DNA of 64,000 nucleotides, taken from positions 7,982,452-8,046,451 of the forward strand of contig CM063294.1 of the NCBI GenBank assembly GCA_032173965.1, in the 5' to 3' direction. The DNA comes from Sitta carolinensis. Lineage: Eukaryota > Chordata > Aves > Passeriformes > Sittidae. The notes beneath the pieces were generated by a model. It was not told where the DNA came from and ran no database searches. It was given only the letters and a program-made list of their open reading frames with translations. The translations under genes and the position numbers were made by a program. This document shows, piece after piece, positions 38,683 through 51,500 of this stretch; position 1 is the first letter of the stretch, and every line of letters begins with the position of its first letter.

Positions 38683-41600
38683 GCTGGCTTTTCCTCCTGT
38701 TGCCTCTGTGATGACCTGCCCTGCTCGGGCTCCTCTGCATCAGCCAGAGGCTCCTCTTGGCTGGACAAAGGTGTGATTGTGTTGCTCCTGATGAGGCCAC
38801 AGCACGAAGTTATGAATTCCACCATCCCAGAAAAGTGAGATGTTGCCAGTGTTTCAAAGTCCTTCTTACACCTGCAGTGGGGAGGGCTGGCTCTATTCAG
38901 GCTGCTGTGGTTTGCCTTTCACCTGGGTATTTGACACAAAAAGAATTGTGTTGCCCGAGACAAAAAGTTGGATGTTCTGCAGCTCTGCTGTGAAGCAGGA
39001 GGCGCAGTGTTTCCCCAAATTGTAGGGCAAGGTGCTGGGCAGGGTTTGGGTGGCTGGGTACAGGTGCTGAGCTGAGTGTTAGGGTTCAGCTGGGCACCCA
39101 AGCCCTGCACCCTCAAACTCCACTTGTGTTTTAAAGCTTTTTTTTCATGGGTATTTACCTGGCAGGGGCATTGAGGACTGATCCTTGTGCAGGTGTTATC
39201 CAAGTGAAAAGGGCACTCCTCCCTCCAAGCAGTGGCTGAGGTAACATTTTCAGCCCCATTTCCCCCAGAGTCCTGTATGAGGTGATCACAGCTCAGGGGT
39301 GCTGCCAGCGAGGGCTCTGGAGTCACCCTACAAAGCTGAGGAGGCCAAGTCCAAGAGGAAAGTTTAAAATAATCGTTGTGGGAGACAGAGTAGCAGACTG
39401 TCATTTCTCTGCTCTGGCCAAGTCTCTGATAAATGAGTGTTTATCCAGAAAAGCCCCAAAACAAAGCCATTGTTGAAACAGACTGGATTTTCCTTTAAAA
39501 GACTTCACATGGGACCTTTTTATAGTATTGTGTTTGTTATTCTCGAGTAGAGCCCTAAAATAAAGCTTTTTCCTACTAAATCCACCTTTGGTTCTCTTTC
39601 CCTTGGGCAAGCTTCAGGACTTTTCATTTTGTTACAGCTGCACCGTGTGTTTTCTACATGTTAATAGCAATGCCAATGAATCCCATCTCCATTTCTGCCT
39701 ACCAGGAACATTTCCAGAGTTGTATAGGTTTAAACAGTCATTCTGGAGCACCATCCAAAATTATATATATATCCATTCAACAGCATGCTGTTTGGGCGGG
39801 TTAGATTTTTTGGGAAAGCTGGAGTATGTTCTTGCAGGAGTTCCACTCCCATGTATCCCCGCAAATGGGAAATTTAAACTAAGTGTGCAGCATACATTTA
39901 TTTTGCAAGCCCAGGGAGCAAGATGGCAAAACTTTAAAGGAGGTGAAGACCTCATTTGTGGCTGCTGGGTTGTGAAAATAGTTAACAGTGCATGGTGGAA
40001 TCTGGCTAATGGGATCTACGAAACAAATTTCAAAATTCAAAAAGCGAAGGTGTTATATATTTTTGGTGTGGAATCTCTGATGGGATGGGGTAGGTGTCTT
40101 CTCTGCTCCTGGTGGTGCTGAGGCCATTTGTGGTTTCATTCCTCGTGTAGCCCAGCCCTGCTGCTTATCTGGAGCTGATTAGGGAGTGTTTGACAGGAGG
40201 ACAGAGCTGCCAATCTGCAGCTTCAGTGGTTCTTTAGTGCCTTGTATTTATAGAGCTGAAGGTATTGCTGAGGAACACGTGCCCCATGCCCTGGGGTTTG
40301 TGGCCCCCTGGTTGCCCAGCTGGAGCAGAACTCCGTGGGCACCTGGCACGGTGTCACCTTGTAGAGCTGAGCTGGATTTTCAGTGTCATTTCTGCCCTTG
40401 TGACTCATTCTGGTAGTTTGGCTGCAGAGGGGCTCAGGGGATGCCTTGTCCCTGTGCTGTCCCCTTGGGAAGGGTGAGCATGCCCTTGGAATGGTGGGAA
40501 TGTCCTGTGGGCAGCCAGAGGAGCTCAGGGAGGAAGGAGGAGGTTGCCATGAGTGGTGTGAAATCTCTGCAGTGGAGTGTCCCCAGATTACCAAACTAGG
40601 GATGAGGGAGAGCCTGGCAAGCTGCAGTCTGACTCCTGGTGGCCTTGAAAGGTCTGAGGGCTTTCTCAGCATCCTCAGTGGTGTTTTGCTGCTGTATCCT
40701 GTGGTTGTGCTGTGTCTCACCCCGTTTCCTGTCAGCTGGATGATGCTGTCCCAGTGAGGCAGGGAACTTGGTGGGAATTTTGCCCTGTCCTCGTGTCTGG
40801 CCCTGTTCTGCTCCACAGAGCCCCCCTCTCAGCAAACTTGGGGTTTAATGGAGCCCTCTTAGCTTTGTGGATGAAAACCAGCGCTCAAACTCAACCCCTC
40901 CTTTGTTTTTCTTCCCCAGCCACGTTTGAAAAATCCTGAATGTGGAAGGGCTGAATCCTGCCTGGGCTTGGCTGCCAAGGCAGGAGCAGCTCCCTGTGGG
41001 AAGCTGATGCTCACACTCGATCCCAGCAGGGAGCTGCAGCTCTGGGGCCATCCCTGGCCTCTGCCTGCCCCCAGCTCTCTGACCTTGATCCCCCCAGCTT
41101 TGCTGTGGAGGGCATCTCTGTCTTCCGGCCCTGTGGTGCTGCAGTGGGAAATAGGAAACAGGAGAATCCATATGTGTGACCTTCATTGGGGCTGGGGCAT
41201 GCATTGTGTTGACTGAGGGGTCTGAGCAGGGTGTCCTTGGGGGTCCCTGCCTTTGGCACAGCCTGTGAGTGTGCCCTTGGCATGCCAGCAGTGTGCTCAG
41301 GCCGTGCTGTGCCCTGCCAGGTGCCCAGAGCGGCGTGGGAAGAGGGGACAAACCAAAGGGGTGATTGGAGTGAGGGGAGCTGGCAGTGCTGGGTGTGTGC
41401 TCAGCCTTTGGGGGGTGGTGAGGATCTGCCTGCCCTGCTGCTGCCTCCATCCCTCTAACCCAGCTCCCTGCAGCTCTGCCTTGCTGCTTCTGCCTCCCCT
41501 TCTGCCAGAGGGCTCCGGGCAGCATCCCTGGTGCCATGCAGCTGCTGCTGGAAAACCTCCTCCATGCCAGCAGGAGCCTTCTCCCAGCTCCCCAGCCACA

Positions 41601-44600
41601 AAGGAGGGTTGAGGGGGTCACAAGCTGTCTGCTCCCCCCAGCTGGGACTCGGCTCTCCCTCTCCTGCTCCCAACTTTGGCGTCCCATGGCACCAGAGCCC
41701 CCCTGTCCCCTCCCCAGCCCCGTGTGCCTGCAGCAGCGAGGGCTGATGGAGAGGGGCCAAGCACAGCAGCTTGGTGCCAAGAACTTTCTTTGTTTCCAGC
41801 CACCTCCCTCCTTTTTTTTTTTTTTTTTTTTTTTCCTCTTTTCCTCTTACAATTTCCCACTCCCTTTTCTATATTAAACCCACTCTGGCTTGGCTGCATT
41901 GCTCAGCTCCTTTGGTTTCTCTGCCCCTTTGGGTTTCCCGGAGGCAGGGCGAGGCTCTCACATCTCCCCTCCTTTCAGGGTCGGGGTAGCGTGGGTGAAA
42001 ATCAAAAGTCTGATGGCTTTTGACTGATGCTTTTCCTCTCTGCTGGTGAAAGATGCTTTAAATATGTGGAGTTTTCCACAGAGAGGTTTATTGTGCACAG
42101 TCTCCCTGGACTTGAGACCACACAGGCTCCAAGGCTTTGGCAGCAGCTCTGCAGACAGCTCTGCCCTTGCTGTGTCTGGAGCTGCTGCAGGAGCTCTGCT
42201 GGAGGCTGGGCACCTTCTCTGGTGCCCCTGCATTGCCATGGAGGTGACTTTCCAAGTGGCTATGGTGCTGCTCTGCAGCATGTCTGTGTGGAGGAGCTCT
42301 GGGCCCAGGGATGCCAGGGCAGCTCTGGGATCATTCAGAGCCACCCTGGGAAGGCTGAGCCGTGCCAGGGCAGCTGCTGTGGGATGGCTCAGCTGCCCCT
42401 GGGCTCCACCTGCACGCTGCTGAGCTTGGGGTGGTCTTGCTGCCTGCTTCAGCTGGGTGCCAGGCAGAGCTCCCAGGCAGCTGCCCTCTCCCAGCTCCTT
42501 TCTTGTGGCATTTATGGTGTCCCCCCCTGCCAGGATGCCGTGCGAATCTCCACGAAAAGCTTTGGAAAACTCCTGTTGGAGGAGAGAAGCTGAAACCACA
42601 GCTCTAGGTTTTCCTCACCTTCAGTCTGCCTTTTTTCTACTCACATTTAAGCAGTCCAGGCTGCTTCCCAGCTTGTCCTGGTGTGTTTATTAGGCAAGGA
42701 GTCCAGAAGTGATTCTTCTGCGAGGTCACACGGCCTCGTGTTTAAGAACGGGAAGCTGGTTCTGTTATTTTATTTTTCTTTTTTCTGTATCTGTTCTTAA
42801 TTTCCTTGCCTCGAGTCAGCAGTTTGAATCAGCTCCTCTCCCTCCCCGTGCTGTTGTGTGGGACTTTGTTCCTCTTTGGGAAGGGCAGGACCAAGGATTT
42901 GGAAATTGCTCCAGGTCCCTCTGTCCCTCTGAGCAGTGGAAGTCACCTCTGTGTGCAGCACCAGGGATTTCCAGCAGTCCCTGCAACAACACTCCTGGTG
43001 GCTGACTGCTCCCAGGGCTTGCTGCTTCATTTCTTCAAGAGGAAAAGAAAGAAAGAAAAAAAAAGGAAATCTCTGGCTGCCCTTTTCAGATTCGCACTGG
43101 CTTCCCATCCCCTCTGTCCCCGTGACTGCCGTGGCTCTGGAGGGGTCTGAGCTGGCTCCAGGAGCTCTCTCCCTGCCCAGCAGGGCTGTCCTGGGTCTCC
43201 CTCTGGCTCTCTCTTGGCAGGAGTGTTCCCCGGGGCTGTGCAGCTCCCTCTGACAGCTCTGGCACGCTTGGCCAGGTGCCATTTGCGTTTCTTGCAGCAA
43301 ACTGTCATTTTGCTGACAGTTCCCTTCCAAAGGTTTTCAGCCCCATTTTCCACTGGCCCGTTCTCCCTCTGAGAGAGGTGCTGGGGAGGGGACAGCAGTG
43401 ACAGATGCTGGGGGATGATGGAGGGGACTGAGCTCATGGTGCCCACTGGGGAGGCTGCAAGATCCCCAGGGCCTTTTTCCATATTATATTTCCATTTAGG
43501 AATCCATTTGGGCAGGGGTTGGTGCTCCTGGTGTCACACTGGTAACTTTGAAGTGGTTGATTTGTGACCATTTCCTTGTGGTGCAGGGATCCCAAGGAAT
43601 TTGGGAGCCCAATTCCAGTGGAGTCCATTGTACTCACAGCCTTTTGCATCTGCAAAAGTGAAGGATCTGTTCCATTTCTGATGGGAGCATGGAGAGGGTT
43701 TGGTGTTCATGAAAAATACTCCCCTGACCTGGAATTAAACAAGATCCACCTGCATCCTCCAAAATTGTCCCTGTGGCTCCCGCACCTCCCAGGGCTGGAG
43801 GCTCCCAGGTGTCCTCTGCAGAGGGAGGGAGGAAGGGCAGCCACCATTCCTGGGTTTCACCGACTCAGCTCCTTCCCTGCCCTGGTGCAGACCCCACAGC
43901 TGGCCCGGGAAGGGCTGCAGATGTTTGGATATTTGGAATTTGGACAGCTCAGCTGTTGGTTTTGGCTGGGGACCCAGCCCAAGCCCCCTTGGATCCTTGG
44001 AGCAGGATCCAAGTGCCAGCCCCATCCCTGAGGGTGCACACCCTAGAGCTGTGCCAGGGAAAGCCCTGCAGGTGGTTTCTCGGTGGGATTTCTGTAGAAA
44101 TCAGAGCTGGAGAAGACCCATGAAGGGAAAAAAAAAAAAATGGGCTGAACTTGCTGAGCACTGCCCGATTTCTGCTGCTGTGCTAAGATGGCTTGAGGCT
44201 GTTGCAGAGAGAGGGACAAAGAGCTGTAAATGACTTATTTTCCTTCTGCCTTTTCTTCCAGATGACATCCCCAACAGCACTCAGAGATTCAGAAATCATA
44301 AGCCAAAATCCGTGGTGTAAAAATGTCCTGAAGCTTAAACATGAGATCTAGCTTTCCTTTGCCATCTGGCTTGGGAGTAGCTTTAGTTAATGTTTTTGTG
44401 CTGCTCTTCACCGTTTCAAGTTATGTTTTGGTTTCTTCATGAAGCCCTGGTTCTCAGGTCGAAAAATCAAGTGATTCAAATACCAAGTGACAGTGAAACT
44501 TAGGATGAGAGTGCAGGATCAGGAAGTCTCACAGAGCCTCTGCCATGACTTTGACTTGTCAGCTGCTGCCACATGTCCTCACCCACACATGGGCTGGGAA

Positions 44601-45802
44601 AAAAGCCTCTTCTCAGAGTAGCCTCTGCAGGGCTGAGGGGGCAGCTGATGGGGTGGCTCCTGCTGGGGCAAAATCTGGGTTATTTGGGTTGCTGCTTCGG
44701 GGTGGGTGCTCCTGGCAGGACATGGTGGAGTGCCAGGCCAGGAGGGAAGCTTCAGACCAAGTGCAATGGTTTTAAAGCTGTCTTGATCTTTGAAATTTTC
44801 TTCCAAAAGCCCCTGAGAAGGGGATTTATGGGAGCTCGGTGCCTCCTGCCCAGTCCTCTGGAAATGCTGAGCGTGCTGCTCAAACCTTTCCAAATCTGCA
44901 CTTGTTGTTAGGTCAGGGGAGCCTGGAGTTGTGCTTTCTGGTGCTTGTTTTTTTTTTTGTTTCTGGGACTGGATTAGCTATTGGGAGGGCCCAAGCTCTG
45001 TGGTGGTTCTGCCCCTTGGTGGGATGGGGCTGTTGGAAGGATGAGGAATATCCCCAAGGAGAGAGGAAGCTGGCTTTGCCCAGGTTTTATAGATACTGAG
45101 GAGCTCCTGTCCCTGTGGATTTCCCCATCTTCTCTGCTTTCCATGAGCAGACTGAGGAGATGCCCCTGGAGACCTTTCTGCTCTTGGACAGGGATGTGCA
45201 AGAAACTCTTCTCCTGACCCCTGGGAGATCTGCATTTCAGCAAAGCAGCAGTGAGCTCAGCACTCAGCAGAAAAGCTGCTTCCCCCAGCTGAGAGGACAC
45301 AGGGAAGCCTGGTGTGCCCTCAAACCTCGTGGCTCTGCTACCCTGAAGAGCTCGGAATTATTTTGGCTCGAGCGTATCCACATCCTGATTACAATCCCAG
45401 TCTAATAAGCTGTTGACTCCAAATAAAGGCAGGAGAGGGATAAACAATGAGGAGAAGTTGGCTCCTGGTGCTGCCCCAGTGGAAGGCTGTGTCCAGGCAG
45501 GCAGCCAGCCATGATATAACCCCGAGCAGAGCTGGGGACTGCGAAGAAAAACTGGGATATCAGCTGAGCTCCCAGCCCACATGAGCTCATGCTGGCCCAG
45601 CAGCCAGGGTAAAGGAGTTGGAAGGGGTGGGAACAGCAGGTTAACCCTTGCTTTGCTTCAGGGCTGCTGCCCTCCCTGGCAGCACAGCGTGGTCCTTCCA
45701 GGCCTCCACAGCTGGAGCAGATGTTGGCTCGGAGGATCCAGCTGTCTTCCTTGGGTTATTGCAGGGCTTTCACCTCCAAATAAGAGGTTGTGGAGGAAAG
45801 CA

Positions 45803-45993
45803 GGGCAGGGAATGGCTTCAGGCTGAGAGAGCAGGTTCAGATGGGATTTTGGGAAGGGCTTCTCCCCTGTGAGGATGAGGAGAGCAGCTGGATCCCTGGA
45901 AGTGTCCAAGGCCAGCTTGGAGCACCCTGGGACAGCAGAAGGTGTCCCTGCCATGGGACTGGATGATCTTTAAGGTCACTTCCAACCCAAGTT
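45803..45993 (+). mobile_element. CR1 LINE 3' end, sense
   Basis: It reads gggaatggcttcaggctgag, then gattttgggaagggcttctc, ggtgtccctgccatgggact and ggatgatctttaaggtcact ahead of tccaaccca. This is the canonical avian CR1 3' region, truncated at its 5' end and lacking a clear octamer tail. Confidence 0.88.
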
Positions 45994-47193
45994 CAACAAA
46001 AGTGGACCTTGAATTACTGGTTTGAAAGCAGAGGAGTTATTTTACAATAAGAACTTGCTCCCTCTTGCTGCCTCGTTTTGTGTCTTGATTTGGAAGTGAT
46101 TCCACTGGGAAGAGTTTGTCACTCCTCACCTTGGTGGCTCTGCCCTCTGAGCAGCAGGGTGAGATTTGAGGTAGATTTTCAGTACAGGATTTGAGGAGGT
46201 TTGATAAACTCAAATAACTGAGTGTTGCTCTCTCCTGGTTGTTTGAGTTTGGGTACTGGTTTAGGATGTTGGTCACATTCCAGAATCGGAAAAAATGGGC
46301 ATCTCTGTGGGAAAAACCTTGTGAAACTCCCGAGGAATTCTGTTTTAAATACCAAAACATCAGCTTTTAAGAGCCTTCATACTTGATTTTGCTAGCAGAA
46401 GTTCTGGCAGGTCCCTTCCTTCACCTGGGCTTCTGAACGTTTGGTCCTTCTTAAGGAATTGATACTTGAATTTCCGGTGAAATTAGGACTTGAGTCAGGA
46501 GAAAAAACCAAACCCCCTTGCTTCTGCTCAGTCAATCTGTTATCAATTTGAGGTTTGCATCGCTTGGGTGTTACACTGGCACCTCATCAAGGGTTATCTC
46601 TGCTTTCTGTGAAAAACAAGGGAGGACATTAGAGCAGTAATTGCCTCATCCTGTGATTTGCTCGTTGTCCCTCTCAGAAGATTTAGTGATGAAATGGGCT
46701 GGGTTTGGTGTTTTGTTCTGTGTTCATCACCGGTTAAAGTCATGGGGGCTGTGAATAACCTGCAGTGACTGCGGTTGATCCTGTGGCGTTTTAAGGATCA
46801 GGACGCTGATTTCCACCCTATCAAGTGTAAGAAACCCAAACAGGTGGAGTTTCAGACGCCGTTCCAGCAGCCCGGCTGCTGCAGGTGCTGCCCTGGGATC
46901 TCAGCATCAAATCTGGTGCTGCAGCTGTAAATGGGGTGGCCGAGGTTTAGTTATTAACTCCTGTGTCTGGAGGGATTTGTGCCGTGTTTTTACACAGAAG
47001 TGTCACCTCACATTCAATGTGTGCCTCTCTTCAGGGCCACAGAGCTCAGTTCTCCACCAGAAATAAACATTTGGTTAAGCTGCAGCAGTGGGGCTCAATA
47101 ATTCAGGCTTCCCTATGCTGTGGTGCTGCTGAAGTGATCTGGTTGTCACCCAGCTGTGGGGGCTGCCCTGGCAGATTTTTGGGATGTGTAGGG

Positions 47194-47225
<32 letters not shown>

Positions 47226-47258
47226 CCCTGCTCTGATTTCTGCCTCTGTTCCCTCCAG

Positions 47259-47339
47259 GTCTACATCATCAAGGTCACCTGGTCCAATGGAGGCACCGAG
47301 GTCATTTACCGACGCTACAGCAAATTCTTCGACCTGCAG
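47259..47339 (+). CDS. SH3PXD2B: SH3PXD2B second coding exon (PX domain)
   Basis: This 81-bp exon encodes [20 protein letters not shown] followed by SKFFDLQ, matching human [20 protein letters not shown]. The RRYSKF motif is the phosphoinositide-binding signature of PX domains; the first Arg contacts the 3-phosphate. Acceptor ccctccag, donor gtgggg, both ends phase 0. The following exon, expected to begin near MQMLDKFP, was not found before the window ends. Confidence 0.96.
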
Positions 47340-47656
47340 GTGGGGAATGCTCCAGCTCTGGGCTCTGCCTGGCCAGGGGGAAGGGCTGAGCTCCCTGGAG
47401 CTGCTGGGTGCTGCTTCATCTGTGCCATTGCTGGAGGGGTTTATGGAGGGGGGTTGGTTTGCTTTGGGGGAGGATTTTGTTAAGGGTTAGGTCCAAATTC
47501 CATTCCTGTGGCTTTGCCAGCTGCTGTCACAGCAAACCAGGGCTGCCACTGGAAAAAAACACTTGATTCCCTGGGGAAGTGCCCAGTGCCCCTGGCAGCC
47601 CAGGGGGCAGCTGGCAGCAGCTGCTTTGGTACCTGAAGGGAGCCAGCAGGAAGGAT

Positions 47657-47950
47657 GGAGAGGGACTTTGTCCAAAAGCATGACTTGACAGGACAAGGGG
47701 AAATGGCTTCAGGCTGAGAGAGTGGGTTAAGATCAGATATGGGGAAAAAATTCCTCCTTGTGAGGGTGGGCAGGCCCTGGCACAGGGTGCCCAGAGAAGC
47801 TGTCCCTGGATCCCTGGCAGTGCCCAAGAAGAGATTGGATGGAGCTCTGGGCAAGCTGGTGTGGTAGAAGATGGCCCTGCCCTTGGCAGGGTGTTGGAAC
47901 TAAATGATCTGTAAGGTCCCTTCCAACCCAGGCCATTCCATAAATCTGAT
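47657..47950 (+). mobile_element. CR1 LINE 3' end, sense
   Basis: It reads gatggagagggactttgtcc, then ggacaaggggaaatggcttc, gggtgggcaggccctggcac, tccctggatccctggcagtg and gatctgtaaggtcccttcca, ending gccattccataaatctgat. It is the most complete CR1 copy in the window and includes the start of the terminal octamer-like tail. Confidence 0.9.
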
Positions 47951-48485
47951 TTCATTCCCTCCTGGTGCAGGAGGAAAATGGAAGTGGGAGGGAGGAGGCT
48001 GGAAAGGCAATTGGGACAGGCTGGGCTGCAGAAAACCCCAAGCAGGGCTCTGGGTGAGCAGGCAAGGGGTGTTTTCCTCCTCCTCCTTGGTGGAAAGAAG
48101 CCAAGGGGTCTGGCTGGGCTTTATGAGCCAAAACACAAACTGAGCTGCTGGAACAGGCTCTGTGCAGAGGAGAAAAGAAAATGCACCAAGAGATCTCTGG
48201 ACTGGCAGCATCTGCCAGAGGGGCCACTGGGATGGGCTGTTTGTGGCACCAGGGAAGAACTGGGCACCCTCTGCCCCCAGAACCTTCTGAGTGAGCCTGG
48301 GCATCACTGTGGGCCAGAGGGCAGGGAGAGAGCCTTTCCTGAGACCTCTGCATCCAGACACTGCTGAAATTCCAGCCTGCCCAGCAGAGCCAGCCCCTGG
48401 GAGTGCAGATGGCTATCCCAGGTTCCCTGGTTCCTGCCTGGTCTGGGCTGGGGCAGCTGCTGCTCCCAGCAGTGGTGGCCTGTCC

Positions 48486-49085
48486 CCTGCCCTGCAGGAC
48501 CCCTCAGCTGAGGCTGTGAGCATGCTGAGGTGCCAGTTTGGCACACCCTGCCCTGCAGGACCCCTCAGCTGAGGCTGTGAACACACTGAGGTGCCAGCTT
48601 TGCACACCCTGCCCTGCAGGACCCCTCAGCTGAGGCTGTGAGCACACTGAGGTGCCAGCTTTGGCACACCCTGCCTGCAGGCCCTCAGCTGAGGCTGTGA
48701 CACTGAGGTGCCAGCTTTGGCACACCTGCCTGCCCTAGCCTGAGGCCCCTCGTGAGCTGGAGCACTGAGGTGCCAGCTTTGGCACACCCCTGTCCCTGCA
48801 GGACACCTCAGCTGAGGCTGTGAGCAGGCTGAGGTGCCAGCTTTGGCACACCCTGCCTGTCCCTGCCCTGCAGGACCCCTCAGCTGAGGCTGTGAGCAGG
48901 CTGAGGTGCCAGCTTTGGCACACCCTGCCTGTCCCTGCCCTGCAGGACCCCTCAGCTGAGGCTGTGAGCAGGCTGAGGTGCCAGCTTTGGCACACCCTGC
49001 CTGTCCCTGCCCTGCAGGACCCCTCAGCTGAGGCTGTGAGCACACTGAGGTGCCAGTTTTGCACACCCTGCCTTGTCCCTGCCCT
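48486..49085. repeat. Minisatellite, 55-68 bp unit, about 9-10 copies
   Basis: Each unit has ctgccctgcaggacccctca, then gctgaggctgtgagca and ctgaggtgccagctttggca. Left-hand units are about 57-60 bp. Right-hand units are 66-68 bp because they carry an extra cctgtccctg. The middle copies (48,660-48,780) are degenerate. Long frames over it are artefacts. Confidence 0.93.
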
Positions 49086-49559
49086 CTGCTGCTGTCACAA
49101 TGCCCCAGCCCCAGGCAGGGCGGCCCTGGCAGTGCAGGGGTTAACCTGTGAGCAGCTGCTTGTGTAACCAAGGAAATATTAAAGTAAATAAACAAGGAAC
49201 AGCTGTTGGGCAGCAGCCAGGGCTGGAAGGAAATGGGACTCGTGCTTCCTTCTCTGCAGCATCTCCTGGTCACTGTGCTCCAAGGGGTGCCCGGCTCACT
49301 CCACTGCCTGCTGAAAGGGGGCTCAGGTTTGGGGGTTTGTGCTTCCAGGAACAAGGAAGGAGTGTGGGGAGTCGTGGCTGTCCTCCCTCTCTCCCTCCTC
49401 TCCATCCTGGCTGGGGCTGTGCGGGCTCCTGAGGGGGGAACTGAGCCGAGAGCTCTGGGACCCCAGGCCGCTCTTCAGAAATGAGATTATTGCTCAGAGG
49501 AGCTCACAGCAATCTTGGGTTGAGGGTGCAGAGCCACCCCTGTGAGCTACCAGCTCCAA

Positions 49560-50120
49560 CCTCACCCCTCTGCTCTGGTTACAATGCATTAGATATTTTA
49601 TTATATAGTAGATATTTTTTCCCTGAATACCTTAATACATGACAACCAACCAGCATCACACACAATCCCTTTACCATTACCTACAGCCCATCTGATATTA
49701 CCAGATTATGGGAGTAACTCACCAATCACAGGAGTTAGGATGTTATATTTTAAGCTGAAAACTTGTTTTTCTGCTTTTCTGCAGTGGAAAATTCTTCTTA
49801 CTTGGTAAAAACCTGTTCTCTGTTTGCCTATGCTTTTTGAGATTTATCTTTACTTGGTAAAAACATCCTTTTGTTTGTAGTCACTTATCCTTTGCTCTTA
49901 GCCATAAAATCCCTTTCCAACTCATCTCACCCTTTGTCCAGTGACCACCAGCTCAGCAGTCTTTATTTTCAGACATCTTTTATTCTTCTATATCAAAATT
50001 TGCCATCATTTCTAGAGAACCGTCTGCTAAGCATTCCTATTTGTAAAACTTCCCTGATAAACTTTCATCTTTCCCAACAAGAACCATCATCAAATTTGTT
50101 TCCTGCAAAACACCTTTAGG
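49560..50120. other. AT-rich block, possible old retroelement fragment
   Basis: This block is distinctly AT-richer than its flanks (gatattttattatatagtag). The phrase cttacttggtaaaaac occurs twice about 60 bases apart (near 49,798 and 49,852). No open frame, terminal repeat or target duplication was seen. It could be an ERV internal remnant; this is a guess. Confidence 0.3.
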
Positions 50121-50706
50121 AGCAGAGATACTTTATAAATACCTAGAGAGAGATAGAAAGGTGGAGGTGGGAAAATTTAAAGCAAAAATCTCCCCCTGCT
50201 TTGCTGCTCCCTGCAGCTTCTTCTGTAAAAAAAGAAAAAAAAAAAAATCAATTGTAACAACCACTCCTTTTTGGCTCTGTGGAAAGAATGAAAGAAGCTG
50301 TGGCTTTTCCCTTCCTTCCCCCTTATCACACATGCTTCCTGGTGTCCTTATTTTAAACTCGTGGTGCAGGACAGTGGAAATTGGATTGAGAGGCGAGGAG
50401 TGAAACAGATCCTCTGAGCACAGGGGAGAAAAATGCTCTAGGTAGGCTTGGTAGCAGTGCCTGTTGCCATTGCTGGAGGCCTTCCTTGTGTGACTCTTGG
50501 ATGATTCTATGCCAATTTTAGCTCTTCAGGCAGAAATTTTCCATGCTGGAAATTATTCATGCCTCTGGTTATTTAAAAAAGAAAAAAAAAAATAAGAAAA
50601 ATTCCACACAGCCCCCCCACAAAAAAGTGAGGGACTGAAACGGTTCAGCTGCTTCTGAGAATAGCAAGAGGGGAAAATATTTTTCCTTGGTCCAGTTCTG
50701 ATGATC

Positions 50707-50725
50707 TTTTTTTTTTTTTTTTTTT
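50707..50725 (+). repeat. T19 homopolymer
   Basis: Nineteen consecutive T. No retroelement body was recognised beside it. Confidence 0.85.
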
Positions 50726-51302
50726 GATGTGCTGGAGGAAGAATTGGAAATTTGAGTCGCAGGTGATCTCTGTGTCAAGAATCTGTCTTTCATGGTATCC
50801 GGGGAAAACCCATCCAGATTTATTCATGCTCACAGCCTTGAGCAATCCCACTACATGCATGTTCGGGTTGGGATGTTTGTTCCTTTAATACCAGTGCTCC
50901 CAGTGGCTCTGGCTGCACTTTCCAGGCAGGCTTTGTTTCCTCAGACAGTGGAGGTTGTGCACCCTCCCTGGCTCTCCGTGGCTCTGCCTTGGCAGGGATG
51001 TGGAAGATTCTGGATCCAAGTGGGAGAGAGGAGCTTGGTGGGGCTGAGCCTGGGCTCAGGGGATGCTGCAGCTCCGTGGCAGTGCCTGAGGAGTTTCTCC
51101 TGATATTCCCAGTGGGGCCACAGCTGAGCCATTTGTCACCTTCCATTGTGGCCAAACAATTATTTCAGGAGCAGGGCCAAGACAAACAGGAGCAGGAGAA
51201 GTGCTGACAGCAGGGCCATGGGGCAAAGTGTGCTCCCCTCCCCAGGCAGGCAGGAAGGACACTCCAAACACACACTGCACCAGGAGCCTGCTGGAGTCTG
51301 AC

Positions 51303-51500
51303 CCCATGGAATCCCTGAGGCTGGAAAAGAGCTCCAAGATCTGAGTCCCAGCTGTGCCTGGTCCCCACCACTGAGTGCCACCCCCAGGGATGGGCACTCC
51401 AGCCCTGCCTGGGCAGCCCCAAGGGAGGCTGAGCACCCTCTGCCTCATTCCAGCACCCTTTCCATGGGGAAATTCCTTGGCCTTGGAGGCAGCAGAGCAG
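51303..51500 (-). mobile_element. CR1 LINE 3' remnant, antisense
   Basis: It reads ccatggaatccctgaggctg, then gaaaagagctccaagatctg, ctgagtgccacccccaggga and caccctttccatggggaaat. It matches the reverse complement of a CR1 3' region. The same phrases occur in the copy at 52,807. Confidence 0.75.

Larger units (their letters stand above)
36791..47258 (+). other. SH3PXD2B: SH3PXD2B intron 1
   Basis: A 10.5 kb phase-0 intron. The first 1.4 kb remains GC-rich. It includes a T27 run (38,406-38,432), a 30-bp triplicate (38,611-38,682), a T23 run (41,812-41,834), a T22 run next to the acceptor region (47,194-47,215) and one sense CR1 copy (45,803-45,993). The stretches 38,700-41,800 and 42,000-45,800 show nothing I can name. 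AT-rich unique sequence at 39,480-40,080 could be a conserved noncoding element, but this is untested. Confidence 0.8.

Noticed and set aside
48626..49405. A 259-codon minus-strand frame rich in SQPQLRGPAGQG.
   Set aside because: Produced by the 55-68 bp minisatellite; similar frames exist on both strands.
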